Positions 1 to 8,081 of a stretch of 19,759 nucleotides of DNA are shown in pieces. The position numbers and the translations under genes are program-made. Numbering within the stretch: position 1 is the stretch's first letter; every line of letters begins with the position of its first letter. The notes beneath the pieces are model-generated. The model searched no databases. It saw only the letters and a program-made list of their open reading frames with translations, and was not told the origin of the DNA. This stretch comes from DAOTXN01 sp034435435 (lineage in GTDB: Bacteria > Chloroflexota > Anaerolineae > S140-20). The stretch spans positions 1-19,759 of the forward strand of contig DAOTXN010000180.1 of the NCBI GenBank assembly GCA_034435435.1, in the 5' to 3' direction.

Positions 1-56
1 CTCTCGTCTGCCTCGGGCTTTGAGTTCGCGGATACGCCTTTTTAGGCGTTCTTTCA

Positions 57-121
57 GCGAAACGTTCTATTGACGGTTATCTGGTTGTTAATGTGCTGCG
101 CTTGCGAAACGATCTATTGGC
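57..121. repeat. Pair of 18-bp imperfect direct repeats
   Basis: GCGAAACGTTCTATTGAC at 57-74 recurs as GCGAAACGATCTATTGGC at 104-121, 16 of 18 bases matching and 47 bp apart. The pair lies just downstream of the cdaR stop. Positions 1-130 otherwise contain no gene I can support; the only other structure is a 6-bp hairpin at 34-49 without a convincing U-tract. Confidence 0.5.
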
Positions 122-130
122 AGGCGACAC

Positions 131-1381
131 CTAAGGTTGAGGCGTGGGTGTGGGGGCCCGGACGACTTGAACCTGTATCACAGCCGGGATCACGCTGTCT
201 ACGGTGATGCCTTCCGGCGGGATGATCACCGGCGTGAGTTGCGCCTGATCACCCAGGCTTAAATCGGATAGGTCTAGCACAACGCGTACATCTTCGGAGA
301 GCAAAACCGACAGGCGCGGCAATGGCCCAGAGAGGAGCACCTGGACCACTTCAGGTGAAGCCACAGCACTCCAGCCCGGACGCAACCCTTGAAACGTGAC
401 GGTGCGCGTGATGGTAACGCTGCCGAGGAAAGGTTCGATGTTGATATAGACCTGCACTGCTGGTTCGTTAGGATTGACTGTTGCCACTCCTGGAGGTAGT
501 TCCAAAGGCAGGCGCTCGGTCACGTCCTCGGTGCGTCCGGCGATAGAGATGGGGACGGTGGACAAAAATCCAGGCAGATCGTTCAGCACGTCGCGCGAGC
601 CGAACACCAGGACCATAGGCGGGTTGAGCCGCACCTCGGCGACGTAATAATCCTCGGCAGGTTGGCCTAAAATCTCCGGCTTGACCGTCATCTCTTTAAA
701 ATTGGACTGCTGCCGTATCGGTACGGTGATTTGAACTGTCTCTGGCGTCAACGTCACGCCGTTTACGCGCCTTCCGCTCGCATCCACCGGGGTCAAGGCG
801 GCGTCGTCGTTTTTGACGGTGGCGCGCGCGCCCTGCAACGAGACGCTCGTCACCACTTGCTGAACTTGATCGACCAGCGAAGCTGGCCCAACCACCTGGA
901 CCGTTTCGGGCGCGACGACAGGCTCTTCGGCCTGGTAGCTCAATTCTGGTTCGTTGCGAATATCCACCTGGACCGGCATGGTGCGTTCGCGGATGGCTTC
1001 GAGCGCGACCTCAATAATCGCTGGCTCTACATCCAACAGAATGGTTTGCTCGACGTCGAGGCTGACTTGCACTCCGATGCGGTATTCGCCCGGTTCCAAC
1101 GGCGACGAATTGGGAGACAGGTCCAAAATGGCGCTAAAGTCTTCGGGCTTGAGCTGATTCCACACCGATTGAGGGGCCTTGAGCCGTACCCGTACTTCTT
1201 GTGTCCAACCCTCCACCAGATGGGTGCCCACGGGCTGGTTGATCACCTGAACAGGAATAGGCCGGTCGAACTCGTCCTCCACGATGCGATCGCGTTCCCA
1301 CTCGGCCGCAATCCACACCACCACAGCGATAATGAGGGCCAACAACATCAGGCTCAAGTTCTCCACTAACCAGCGTATCAT
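131..1381 (-). CDS. cdaR: CdaR-type YbbR-domain membrane protein (regulator of CdaA)
   Basis: This 416-residue protein has one N-terminal membrane helix (about residues 9-27, ending in WIAAEWE) followed by an extracytoplasmic part made of successive beta-rich YbbR-like repeats of about 85-95 residues. These are recognisable by the recurring pattern of P-V-x-V starts and PxxVxVxGP or PPMVLVFGS segments. The C-terminus ends in a Pro/Thr-rich tail (APTPTPQP). Such proteins bind and modulate the diadenylate cyclase CdaA at the membrane. The ATG at 1381 overlaps the cdaA stop codon in an ATGA arrangement, so the two are almost certainly translationally coupled. In Firmicutes glmM usually follows; it is not seen in the 130 bp available here. 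The family call is confident from architecture and neighbour; the exact number of YbbR units is an estimate. Confidence 0.9.
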   Translation of the reverse strand: MIRWLVENLSLMLLALIIAVVVWIAAEWERDRIVEDEFDRPIPVQVINQPVGTHLVEGWTQEVRVRLKAPQSVWNQLKPEDFSAILDLSPNSSPLEPGEYRIGVQVSLDVEQTILLDVEPAIIEVALEAIRERTMPVQVDIRNEPELSYQAEEPVVAPETVQVVGPASLVDQVQQVVTSVSLQGARATVKNDDAALTPVDASGRRVNGVTLTPETVQITVPIRQQSNFKEMTVKPEILGQPAEDYYVAEVRLNPPMVLVFGSRDVLNDLPGFLSTVPISIAGRTEDVTERLPLELPPGVATVNPNEPAVQVYINIEPFLGSVTITRTVTFQGLRPGWSAVASPEVVQVLLSGPLPRLSVLLSEDVRVVLDLSDLSLGDQAQLTPVIIPPEGITVDSVIPAVIQVQVVRAPTPTPQP

Positions 1382-2295
1382 GCTGCGCGCTCCTTGCCGC
1401 TTACCGGCCCAAGCTCCTGGCGGGCGGCGTCCCAGCGCTGGATCGGCTCACCTGGTCGCTGCGGGCGGCGCAGCAATCGCCGCCACAGGCGCGTCAGGCC
1501 AAAGGGTAAGCCGCGTTTGCGCTGGGGTTGATAAAAGGCGCGCAAGACGGCCCCCAAGCGGTCGGCGTCGAGTCGGCGGATGATGCGGCCATTGTGTGCA
1601 ATCGAGACGCTCCCGCGCTCTTCGGAGACGATGATGGCAATCGCATCTGTGGCCTCGGTCACGCCGATGCCGGCTCGATGGCGCAACCCCAGCCGGCGGT
1701 CGGCCAGAAAAGCCGTGGTCAGCGGCAACACGCAAGCGGCAGCCAAAATGCGCCCCCCGCGCACGATTACCCCCCCATCGTGTAGAGGGGTATGTGGGTC
1801 GAAAATCGTCAGCAGCAGCTCGACCGAATAGTCAGCGTCGAGGCGCACGCCGGTGTCGGCGTATTCCTGGAGACCTGTGTCACGCTCCAGGATGATGAGC
1901 GCGCCATGATGCCGGGCGGTGAGACTGCGACAGGCCAACACCGTCGCTTCGATGAGGCTTTCGATTTCTTCCTTTGCGCCAGCGCCAGAGCTAATGAGTG
2001 CGCCCATCCGTCCCATCCGTTCCAGGGCGCGGCGTAACTCGGGTTGAAAGATAACGGGAATAGAGACCAAAAGCGCAGGTAAGGCCTTGAGTAACAACCA
2101 GCTAAAGGCGCGTAATTCCAAGACGTTGCTCAATAACCCAATAATGGCGATGAGCAAGATAACGCCCCGTAGCAATGGGACGGCCTGGGTGGTCCGCACC
2201 AGGTAAAGTAAAGAGAAAACGGTTAACGTTACCAGCAGAATATCAACGACCGCCGACCAGCCTAATCTTGAAAGGATCCATCCCAGTTCTGTCAT
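1378..2295 (-). CDS. cdaA: Diadenylate cyclase CdaA (c-di-AMP synthase)
   Basis: CdaA condenses two ATP into the second messenger c-di-AMP at the cytoplasmic membrane. The 305-residue protein has three N-terminal membrane helices (about residues 13-33, 39-59 and 66-83), a linker, and a DAC domain. The DAC signatures are visible: the substrate motif LHDGG at residues 171-175 and RHR at 205-207, followed by GVTEATDAIAIIVSEERGSV typical of the fold. The family usually has DGA; here the third position is Gly. A basic tail of about 60 residues after the DAC domain is of unclear use. The start lies 11 nt after the TPR stop with only a weak ribosome site, pointing to translation coupled to the upstream gene. 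It overlaps cdaR by 4 nt downstream. Confidence 0.95.
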   Translation of the reverse strand: MTELGWILSRLGWSAVVDILLVTLTVFSLLYLVRTTQAVPLLRGVILLIAIIGLLSNVLELRAFSWLLLKALPALLVSIPVIFQPELRRALERMGRMGALISSGAGAKEEIESLIEATVLACRSLTARHHGALIILERDTGLQEYADTGVRLDADYSVELLLTIFDPHTPLHDGGVIVRGGRILAAACVLPLTTAFLADRRLGLRHRAGIGVTEATDAIAIIVSEERGSVSIAHNGRIIRRLDADRLGAVLRAFYQPQRKRGLPFGLTRLWRRLLRRPQRPGEPIQRWDAARQELGPVSGKERAA

Positions 2296-2306
2296 TTCGC
2301 TTTCAT

Positions 2307-4523
2307 CTAGGAAATTTGCTCCAACAATTGCCGATATGCTTCTATGTTTTCGGGCCGCAAGGCAATGATGGCTTTGATGGTGGCTCGGGCTTCCTGGATC
2401 TGTCCCTCCTGCAATTGCAGTTCTCCCATCGCATCCAAATGCGCGATGGCGCCTGCTTTATCGCCGCTCTCGACGCTCACTTGCGCCGCGCGCTTGTGCA
2501 GCTCGAGTTCGTCGGGACGGGTTTCTGCCATATCTTCCAGTGCTTGCAGCGCCGTCTTTAAATTTCCTTGTTGCCGATAAAAGGCAACCAGTTCGTCCAA
2601 TTCTGCCACCGCCTCGGATCGACGCTGCAGGTTAAAGTGCAGTTCGATCAGGCGTTGGCGAGCTTTTTCGTCGTCGGGCACAGCGTCTTTGAGTTGCCGA
2701 TATACTTCTATCGCACTGCGCCAGTCCAGGCGCTGCAAGTCGATGTCTCCCAAGCGGTGCAGGATACGCGCCGTCCACTTTTTGCTGCTGGGCAGCCTGG
2801 AAGCCATGCGCAGGGCTTCATGGTATTGCGCGCGGGATTCTTCGATTTGAGCCAGCTCATAATAGGCTTCGGCCAGGGCCAGTTGGTGTTCCAGAGCTTG
2901 CTCCAACAGGCGGTGCTCACGCAACAACCCGATCAGCTTGCGGCGCACGTCCAGATCCATGGGCGCGAACTGCAGAACCTGTTCATAGAGCAGTCTGGCT
3001 TGGTCCATCTCTTCGCGGGCCGCTAGGGTATCAGCCACAAACAGGAATTTGCCAATGGCCATGCGCAACTGGTTGCCCTGAATGAAAAGCCGGGCCAAAT
3101 GCAGATGCAAAGGCAGGTAGGCCGGCGCGCGTTCGATGGCCCACAAGCACTCTTCTGACGCCGAGCGCAACATACCCTGTTCGAGGAATTCTTGTGATCG
3201 CACCATCGAGGCAAGGATGCGCTTCGAGTCGGGCAGGGTAAAAATCTCGGCCAGACTGATGACCCTGTTGCCACCCAGGCGGTTTATTTGGTTTCGAGTT
3301 TGAATGAGGTGCTCTTCCCATTGGTCGCCGCTGAGGAATTCGACCAATGCGTTGACAAAAGACGCCACAGCGCCTGGTTTTTCGGAGACGGTGTAACGAT
3401 GCACCAGATCGTCGTAAACTTGCTCCAGCTCGTCAACGCTTTCGTCTGCAACGGTCGAGAGATCCAAATAGCGCAGCACCTGGATGAAAGGCTCTACGGC
3501 CTGGTCGAGGCGCCCCAGCGCTCGCAGGCATTCTCCTAGCGCAAAATGGGCGCCCAGAGAATAATCGTCCTCGCCCAAGACTTGGCGGAAATGTTTGACG
3601 GCGTCTTCAAAGCGGAGTTTTTCTTGATAAAGCAGCCCCAGGTTAAATGAGACGGCCGGATGTTGAGCGCCGGCCCGCAGCGCCTTTTCATAATGGGTGA
3701 TAGCTGCTTCTGCGTCCCCTCGGGTCTGGCAGTCAATGGCTTGCATCAGAGCGGACGTGAGTTCCATGCCGCCGGCGCCCAGCTCTTCGAGCAGCGCTCC
3801 GGCCAGGTCCTCCAGCGCCTTTTGGCGCGTCATTTCCACCGGGCTGCCGATGAAGCCGGGCCGCTCCACATCCGATTCAAAGGTCGCGTAGGTCAGGTCG
3901 GCGGATTTATTTTTTATCAATTCGCTCACCAGCCGGCCGTGTTGCAGCGCCTCCAAGGCCGCTAGCACGTCGGGGTTGCGGGACTCTAGTTCCAGCGCCC
4001 TCTGGCAAGCAGAACTGGCCTGGGCGACATCACCTTTTTCTTGGTAGATTGCTGCCAGGGTCAGATATTGGCGCACAGCTTTACGGATTTGTTCCATCCC
4101 GGCGTAGGCTTTGGCGAGTCTTTCGTGTGCGGGCGGTGTGTCAGGAGCGATTTCTACCACGTGTTGCCAGACTTTGATGGCCGCGTCTATCGCCCTGCGA
4201 CGCAGATGGATGTCGGCGGCGACCAGCCAGGTGCGGGCAGCCCCAGATATGTCTGCCAGCCGTTCTTGCACTTCGGCCACGTGTGTGAGAGCCAATGGGT
4301 CGTCGGGTGTCAGGCGTGCAGCGCGCTGATAGACCTGGAGCGCTTCTTTGACGCGCCCCGCGTGAACGAGGGCCTGACCCAAAGCCGTATAGGCCGGCGC
4401 TTCGTCGGGCAGCTCGGCCACGGCACGCTCGTATTCGGCGATGGCCTTGTCCCACTGCCTGTCCCAGGCAAAGTTGGTGCCTCGGCGCATCGCCTGTTCA
4501 AAAACCTGGCGATTTCCTGCCAC
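2307..4523 (-). CDS. Large tetratricopeptide-repeat protein
   Basis: This 738-residue cytoplasmic protein is made almost entirely of TPR helices. The first pair is clear at residues 14-81 (WDKAIAEYERAVAELPDEA, then a GRVKEALQVYQRAARLTPDD unit), with more around 150-190, 270-350, 450-520 and 590-735. There is no signal peptide, membrane helix or catalytic domain, so it is probably a protein-interaction scaffold. The start is GTG at 4523, chosen because a perfect AGGAGG lies 6 nt upstream. It is the first gene of the TPR-cdaA-cdaR cluster with 11 nt before cdaA, so a link to c-di-AMP signalling or envelope control is reasonable but inferred. No convincing promoter is visible in the 96-bp gap upstream, so read-through from argF is possible. 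Confidence 0.85.
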   Translation of the reverse strand: MAGNRQVFEQAMRRGTNFAWDRQWDKAIAEYERAVAELPDEAPAYTALGQALVHAGRVKEALQVYQRAARLTPDDPLALTHVAEVQERLADISGAARTWLVAADIHLRRRAIDAAIKVWQHVVEIAPDTPPAHERLAKAYAGMEQIRKAVRQYLTLAAIYQEKGDVAQASSACQRALELESRNPDVLAALEALQHGRLVSELIKNKSADLTYATFESDVERPGFIGSPVEMTRQKALEDLAGALLEELGAGGMELTSALMQAIDCQTRGDAEAAITHYEKALRAGAQHPAVSFNLGLLYQEKLRFEDAVKHFRQVLGEDDYSLGAHFALGECLRALGRLDQAVEPFIQVLRYLDLSTVADESVDELEQVYDDLVHRYTVSEKPGAVASFVNALVEFLSGDQWEEHLIQTRNQINRLGGNRVISLAEIFTLPDSKRILASMVRSQEFLEQGMLRSASEECLWAIERAPAYLPLHLHLARLFIQGNQLRMAIGKFLFVADTLAAREEMDQARLLYEQVLQFAPMDLDVRRKLIGLLREHRLLEQALEHQLALAEAYYELAQIEESRAQYHEALRMASRLPSSKKWTARILHRLGDIDLQRLDWRSAIEVYRQLKDAVPDDEKARQRLIELHFNLQRRSEAVAELDELVAFYRQQGNLKTALQALEDMAETRPDELELHKRAAQVSVESGDKAGAIAHLDAMGELQLQEGQIQEARATIKAIIALRPENIEAYRQLLEQIS

Positions 4524-4537
4524 GCCTAACCTCCTAA

Positions 4538-4618
4538 CCGGTAGACGGTCGCCTGCACTGCGCGCAGGCGCAAGTGAGACGGTAAACGGTAGACAGGGAA
4601 AGCTTGCTCTGTCTACCG
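4538..4618. repeat. Hairpin and GGTAGAC-type repeat cluster
   Basis: The gap between argF and the TPR gene contains a 7-bp stem (CGCCTGC 4550-4556 with GCAGGCG 4564-4570) and a perfect 10-bp stem (CGGTAGACAG 4587-4596 with CTGTCTACCG 4609-4618). Variants of a heptamer like ACGGTAG recur in direct order at about 4538-4548 and 4578-4594. The larger hairpin starts 1 nt after the argF stop on the minus strand but has no U-tract, so it is at best a weak or processing/attenuation structure rather than a standard terminator. Confidence 0.6.
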
Positions 4619-4619
4619 C

Positions 4620-5549
4620 CTAACTTTTATCACCACCCATCAATGCGACGAGGATGGCCTTTTGCGCGTGCATGCGGTTTTCGGCCTGGTCGAACAGCGC
4701 CGAATTCGGCCCGTCGGCCACTGCGTCGGTGATCTCTTGACCGCGATGAGCGGGCAAGCAGTGCATCACGATGGCGTCGGGTTTGGCCCGCTCCACCAGC
4801 GCGGCGTTGACCTGATAGGGCGGAAAGACCTGGGCGCGCTTTTGGGCTTCGGCTTCCTGCCCCATGCTGTACCAGGCGTCGGTGTAGATGACGTCTGCAC
4901 CCTCGACCGCTGTCTGCACGTTGGTGGTTCGCGCGATTTTGCTGCCGCTTTCGGCGGCAAATTTCTGGCCTAAAGCGATGTCGGCATCCGTCAAAAAATA
5001 GTCCTGCGGACCGGCCAGCACAAAATCCATACCTAGCTTGGCGGCTCCAAAGAGCAACGACCGCGCCACGTTGTTGCCGTCGCCCACGAATACCAGTTTT
5101 AATCCTTTCAGCGCACCTTTTTTCTCCCAAATCGTGAACAAATCGGCCAGCCCTTGACAGGGATGGTTATAGTCGCTCAGGCCATTGATGACCGGCACGC
5201 GCGAGTATTCTGCCAGTTGTAGGATGTGTTGGTGGTCGAATACGCGGGCCATGATGCCATCCACATAGCGCGATAAAACTCGCGCCACGTCGGGCACGCT
5301 CTCTCGGCCACCCAATTGAATCTCGTTAGGCGACAGGTATAGGGCCTGCCCACCCAGATGAATCATCGCCATATCAAAAGAGACGCGGGTGCGCAGGCTG
5401 GGTTTTTGAAACACCATACCTAGCGCTTTTCCTTTCAGGAGCGGGCGGTTGCCGCCCCGCGACCATTCATCCTTGAGTTCTCGGGCCAGGTTCAGTAGTT
5501 CCTGTAATTCAGAGGGGGTGAGATCGGCAATACTGATAAAGTGTTTCAT
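4620..5549 (-). CDS. argF: Ornithine carbamoyltransferase
   Basis: The enzyme joins carbamoyl phosphate and ornithine to form citrulline in arginine synthesis. At 309 residues it has the usual family length. The carbamoyl-phosphate loop is SLRTR at 51-55 (often STRTR in the family), with HPCQ at 129-132, the ornithine-side SMG at 228-230 and HCLPA with following HRGQE at 263-271. The reading frame is open further upstream, but the ATG at 5549 is preferred because GAGGAGG lies about 9 nt before it and the protein then begins at the normal N-terminus (MKHFISIADL). No other arginine genes are adjacent. A -10 like promoter is seen upstream, and a stem-loop follows the stop directly. Confidence 0.96.
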   Translation of the reverse strand: MKHFISIADLTPSELQELLNLARELKDEWSRGGNRPLLKGKALGMVFQKPSLRTRVSFDMAMIHLGGQALYLSPNEIQLGGRESVPDVARVLSRYVDGIMARVFDHQHILQLAEYSRVPVINGLSDYNHPCQGLADLFTIWEKKGALKGLKLVFVGDGNNVARSLLFGAAKLGMDFVLAGPQDYFLTDADIALGQKFAAESGSKIARTTNVQTAVEGADVIYTDAWYSMGQEAEAQKRAQVFPPYQVNAALVERAKPDAIVMHCLPAHRGQEITDAVADGPNSALFDQAENRMHAQKAILVALMGGDKS

Positions 5550-5578
5550 TTTGTTTGTCCTCCTCAAAGGGTTGTACA

Positions 5579-5607
5579 AGTATACCATAAGGTAGGCCAG
5601 AAATAAA
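5579..5607 (-). promoter_or_regulatory. Putative promoter of argF
   Basis: On the minus strand a TATACT -10 lies at 5584-5579, preceded 17 nt upstream by a poor -35 (TTTATT, 5607-5602). The -10 is embedded in TTATGGTATAC, nearly the same string as at the promoter of the next minus-strand gene. It is placed about 30 nt before the argF start. Confidence 0.4.
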
Positions 5608-5698
5608 GCGTTTGATTTTCGTGACCTTTGTGGGTGAGTCAAACCAGGATAAAGCGCGCTCTGTATTTTGTGCTGTGCGCTCTTGTCTTCCAAACAAA

Positions 5699-5722
5699 CA
5701 CCCCGACCTTTTGGCCGGGGTG
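5699..5722 (-). terminator. Intrinsic terminator after the BFN-domain gene
   Basis: CACCCCGGCC and GGTCGGGGTG pair around an AAAA loop on the minus strand, including one G-U pair that would be an A-C mismatch on the plus strand. This favours function on the minus strand. It is followed by U-rich TGTTTGTTTGG and begins about 23 nt after the gene's stop codon. Confidence 0.75.
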
Positions 5723-5745
5723 CATTTTTGGGGGTCTGGGTAGGC

Positions 5746-6240
5746 TTATGCGGTGTCCAGATCATCCAGATCCAGCGTGTTGACAAAGTCTCGAAAAGCG
5801 GACAGATCTTCGCTTTCCTCTTCGCCTTCACCGTGATCTTGCTCTGGCACGATACTGGCGTTGTCCATCACCTCTTCTGCCACAAAAATGGGTACTCCAG
5901 CGCGCACCGAGAGCGCGATGGCGTCGCTGGGGCGCGAGTCGATTTCCAAAGATTTGCCATCGACGTTGACGATAATGCGTGCGTAATAGGTGTCGTCGCG
6001 CAGCTCTGTGACCAGCACGTGAGAAACACTGCCGCCCAGCTCGCTGATCAGCGTGTTCAACAAATCGTGGGTCAACGGGCGCTTGACTTCGACGTCCTGG
6101 AGCTTGAGTGTGATCGCTTCCGCCTCGAAAGGCCCGATCCATATCGGTAAAAAGCGCTCCCGATCTATGTCTTTGAGAATAATCAGACGTTGAGGGGAGA
6201 CCAGGCTGACCCGGATACTATCAATCGTGACCTCGATCAT
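5746..6240 (-). CDS. BFN/DUF151-domain protein (bifunctional nuclease family)
   Basis: This 164-residue protein matches the BFN (DUF151) family over residues 1-130. Visible hallmarks are the LPIWIGPFEAEAI segment near residue 30, RPLTHDLLNTL near 57-67, YYARI near 85, and IDSRPSDAIALSVR near 100-113. The acidic tail (residues about 133-164, rich in E and D) lies outside the domain. Plant members have been assigned nuclease activity; the bacterial role is not established. The ATG at 6240 is preferred over an earlier in-frame start because AAGGAAAGG lies just upstream and the conserved domain begins there. It is a single-gene unit with its own promoter and terminator, divergent from the DUF885 gene. 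Confidence 0.88.
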   Translation of the reverse strand: MIEVTIDSIRVSLVSPQRLIILKDIDRERFLPIWIGPFEAEAITLKLQDVEVKRPLTHDLLNTLISELGGSVSHVLVTELRDDTYYARIIVNVDGKSLEIDSRPSDAIALSVRAGVPIFVAEEVMDNASIVPEQDHGEGEEESEDLSAFRDFVNTLDLDDLDTA

Positions 6241-6280
6241 CGGCCTTTCCTTTTTGGAGACAGAATAAAACGTAAAAACC

Positions 6281-6309
6281 ATTATACCATAAGCGCCGAG
6301 GGCGGACAA
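6281..6309 (-). promoter_or_regulatory. Sigma70-type promoter of the BFN gene
   Basis: On the minus strand TTGTCC (6309-6304) and a perfect TATAAT (6286-6281) are separated by 17 nt, about 40 nt upstream of the ATG at 6240. The -10 sits in the string TTATGGTATAAT. Confidence 0.7.
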
Positions 6310-6313
6310 GGAG

Positions 6314-6341
6314 TTGACAAATACACCAACCCCTTTATAAT
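6314..6341 (+). promoter_or_regulatory. Consensus sigma70 promoter of the DUF885 gene
   Basis: TTGACA at 6314-6319 and TATAAT at 6336-6341, both perfect, are spaced 16 nt apart. Transcription would start near 6348, giving a leader of about 85 nt before the ATG at 6432. The -35 lies only 4 nt from the -35 of the divergent BFN promoter, so the two polymerase sites likely compete. Confidence 0.85.
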
Positions 6342-6431
6342 CGTTGCACCTGGCTTTCATCTTTCTAGCTGCCTTGTTTTCTCTACTCACAATCGCCGAT
6401 CCGTTTGTGACGACTGGAAAGGAACGAACCT

Positions 6432-8075
6432 ATGTCGAACGAGCAACATTTTTACGACCGTTTTCAGACCTTTGTCGATCAGCTTGTACAGGAATTCCCC
6501 ACCTTTGCCACCCAACTGGGCGACCATCGCTACGATCACCTGTTGGGGCATTTCGATGCGGCGACGCTCCGCCGCCAGCTGGCAGACTTGAAGGCCGAGC
6601 TGGCCGTCTTGGAAAGCATGGACAGCGGCGATTTTAGCCGCGATGCGAGCATTGATTACACCATTGCAGTACAGGCGCTCAAACATTTCATTCGCGACGC
6701 CGAGCGCGTGCGCCCCGAGTATCGCAATCCAGGCCAATACCTGGATGTGGCGCTGGGGGGCGTCTTTTTGCTGATGATCAAAGACTTTGCGCCTCTTTCC
6801 GAGCGCCTGCACTCGGTTCTGGGGCGTCTGCGTGAGGTCCCGCGCGTGTTGAGTGAAGGCCAAGCCAACATCATGCCGGCTGAGACCCCCCGGTTATGGG
6901 CCCAAACCGCGCTGGAAAGCGCCCAGATGGGTGTGGGGTTGTTTGCCGGCCTGATCCCCGCCCTGGCCCCGCAGGCCCCCGACATTGCCGACGATCTCGT
7001 CGCGGCGGCTCAGGCGGCCGCCGGGGCCGTGCAAGCTTTTGCAGCCTGGCTCCAAGCCGAGGTGCTCCCCAACGCGCAAGGCGATTTCCAAGCCGGGCGA
7101 GAGTTGTTCGAGACCATGTTGCGCGAAAATCACATGGTTGATTGGGACGCCGACTGGCTGCTGGCCAAAGGACACGCATTGTACGACAGCACCCTGACCG
7201 AGATGGAAGCATTGGCGCGCCAGATCGATCCCACGAGGAGCGCCAAAGAGCTGGTCGAGGACATCAAAAACGATCACCCCACAGCCGAGGAGCTGCTGGA
7301 TACCTACCGCGCTGCGATGCAACGCGCGCGCCAGTTCGTCGTCGAGCGCGATTTGGTCACGATTCCCTCCAACGAAGAGCTCAAGATCGTCGAAACCCCT
7401 GCGTTCTTGCGCAATCAGATTCCGTACGCCGCCTATATTCCCCCTGGTCTGTTAGAAAAAGAGCAGCAGGGTATTTTCGTGGTCACACCGGTGAATCCGG
7501 ACGATCCGCCGGAACAACAAGAAGAAAAACTGCGCGGTCATGGGAATGACGATTTGCCGATCACGGCGCTGCACGAGGCCTATCCGGGCCATCATTTACA
7601 GCTCACGGTAGCGAACCTGAACCGCTCGTTGCCGCGTCTGTTTGGAGGCTTTTTGTCCAGCTTGTTCGTCGAAGGCTGGGCCTTTTACTGCGAAGAGATG
7701 ATGGAGCAGCAAGGCTTTATCGCCAAGCCGATCCAGCGTCTCAGTCGCCTGCAGGCCCAACTGTGGCGCGCGGCGCGCATCATCGTAGACGTTTCGCTGC
7801 ATACCGGGGCAATGGGCCACGAAGAGGCAGTGCAGTTTATGATTGAAAAGGCCAATTTGGAACCGTCGGATGCCAAGGCCGAAGTCAACCGCTATACTCA
7901 AACTCCCACGCAGCCGATGAGCTACCTGATGGGCAAGTATGAGATCATGCAAATCGTCCGCGAATATCGAGAACGCTACCCGGCGCACAGCCTGAAACAG
8001 ATGCACGATGCCATGTTGAGCGGCGGTTCGCTGCCGCCGCGACTGATGCGCCGCCGGTTGTTTGGAGATGAATAA
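6432..8075 (+). CDS. DUF885 family protein, putative zinc metallohydrolase
   Basis: This 547-residue cytoplasmic protein has no signal peptide and belongs to the DUF885 family by its C-terminal signature: TALHEAYPGHHLQ around residues 378-390 (candidate metal ligands H381 and H387 or H388, candidate catalytic E382), followed about 25 residues later by VEGWAFYCEEMM (413-424), where a Glu is probably the third ligand. The pattern resembles zincin-type metallopeptidases, so a peptidase or hydrolase role is likely, but the substrate is unknown. The start ATG has AAGGA 8 nt upstream. It is transcribed alone from a perfect consensus promoter and ends in a strong terminator shared with convergent surE. 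Confidence 0.88.
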   Translation: MSNEQHFYDRFQTFVDQLVQEFPTFATQLGDHRYDHLLGHFDAATLRRQLADLKAELAVLESMDSGDFSRDASIDYTIAVQALKHFIRDAERVRPEYRNPGQYLDVALGGVFLLMIKDFAPLSERLHSVLGRLREVPRVLSEGQANIMPAETPRLWAQTALESAQMGVGLFAGLIPALAPQAPDIADDLVAAAQAAAGAVQAFAAWLQAEVLPNAQGDFQAGRELFETMLRENHMVDWDADWLLAKGHALYDSTLTEMEALARQIDPTRSAKELVEDIKNDHPTAEELLDTYRAAMQRARQFVVERDLVTIPSNEELKIVETPAFLRNQIPYAAYIPPGLLEKEQQGIFVVTPVNPDDPPEQQEEKLRGHGNDDLPITALHEAYPGHHLQLTVANLNRSLPRLFGGFLSSLFVEGWAFYCEEMMEQQGFIAKPIQRLSRLQAQLWRAARIIVDVSLHTGAMGHEEAVQFMIEKANLEPSDAKAEVNRYTQTPTQPMSYLMGKYEIMQIVREYRERYPAHSLKQMHDAMLSGGSLPPRLMRRRLFGDE

Positions 8076-8081
8076 ACGAAT

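Noticed and set aside
34..49. Hairpin ACGCCT-TTTT-AGGCGT as terminator of cdaR
   Set aside because: A six-base stem with no U-tract on the minus strand; too weak to call.
731..1369. 212-codon plus-strand open frame
   Set aside because: It is antisense to cdaR, has arginine/histidine-rich shadow composition and no ribosome site; cdaR is clearly the real gene.
5550..5831. N-terminal extension of argF by 94 codons
   Set aside because: The extension crosses the argF ribosome site, promoter and the BFN terminator, and gives a tail absent from the family.
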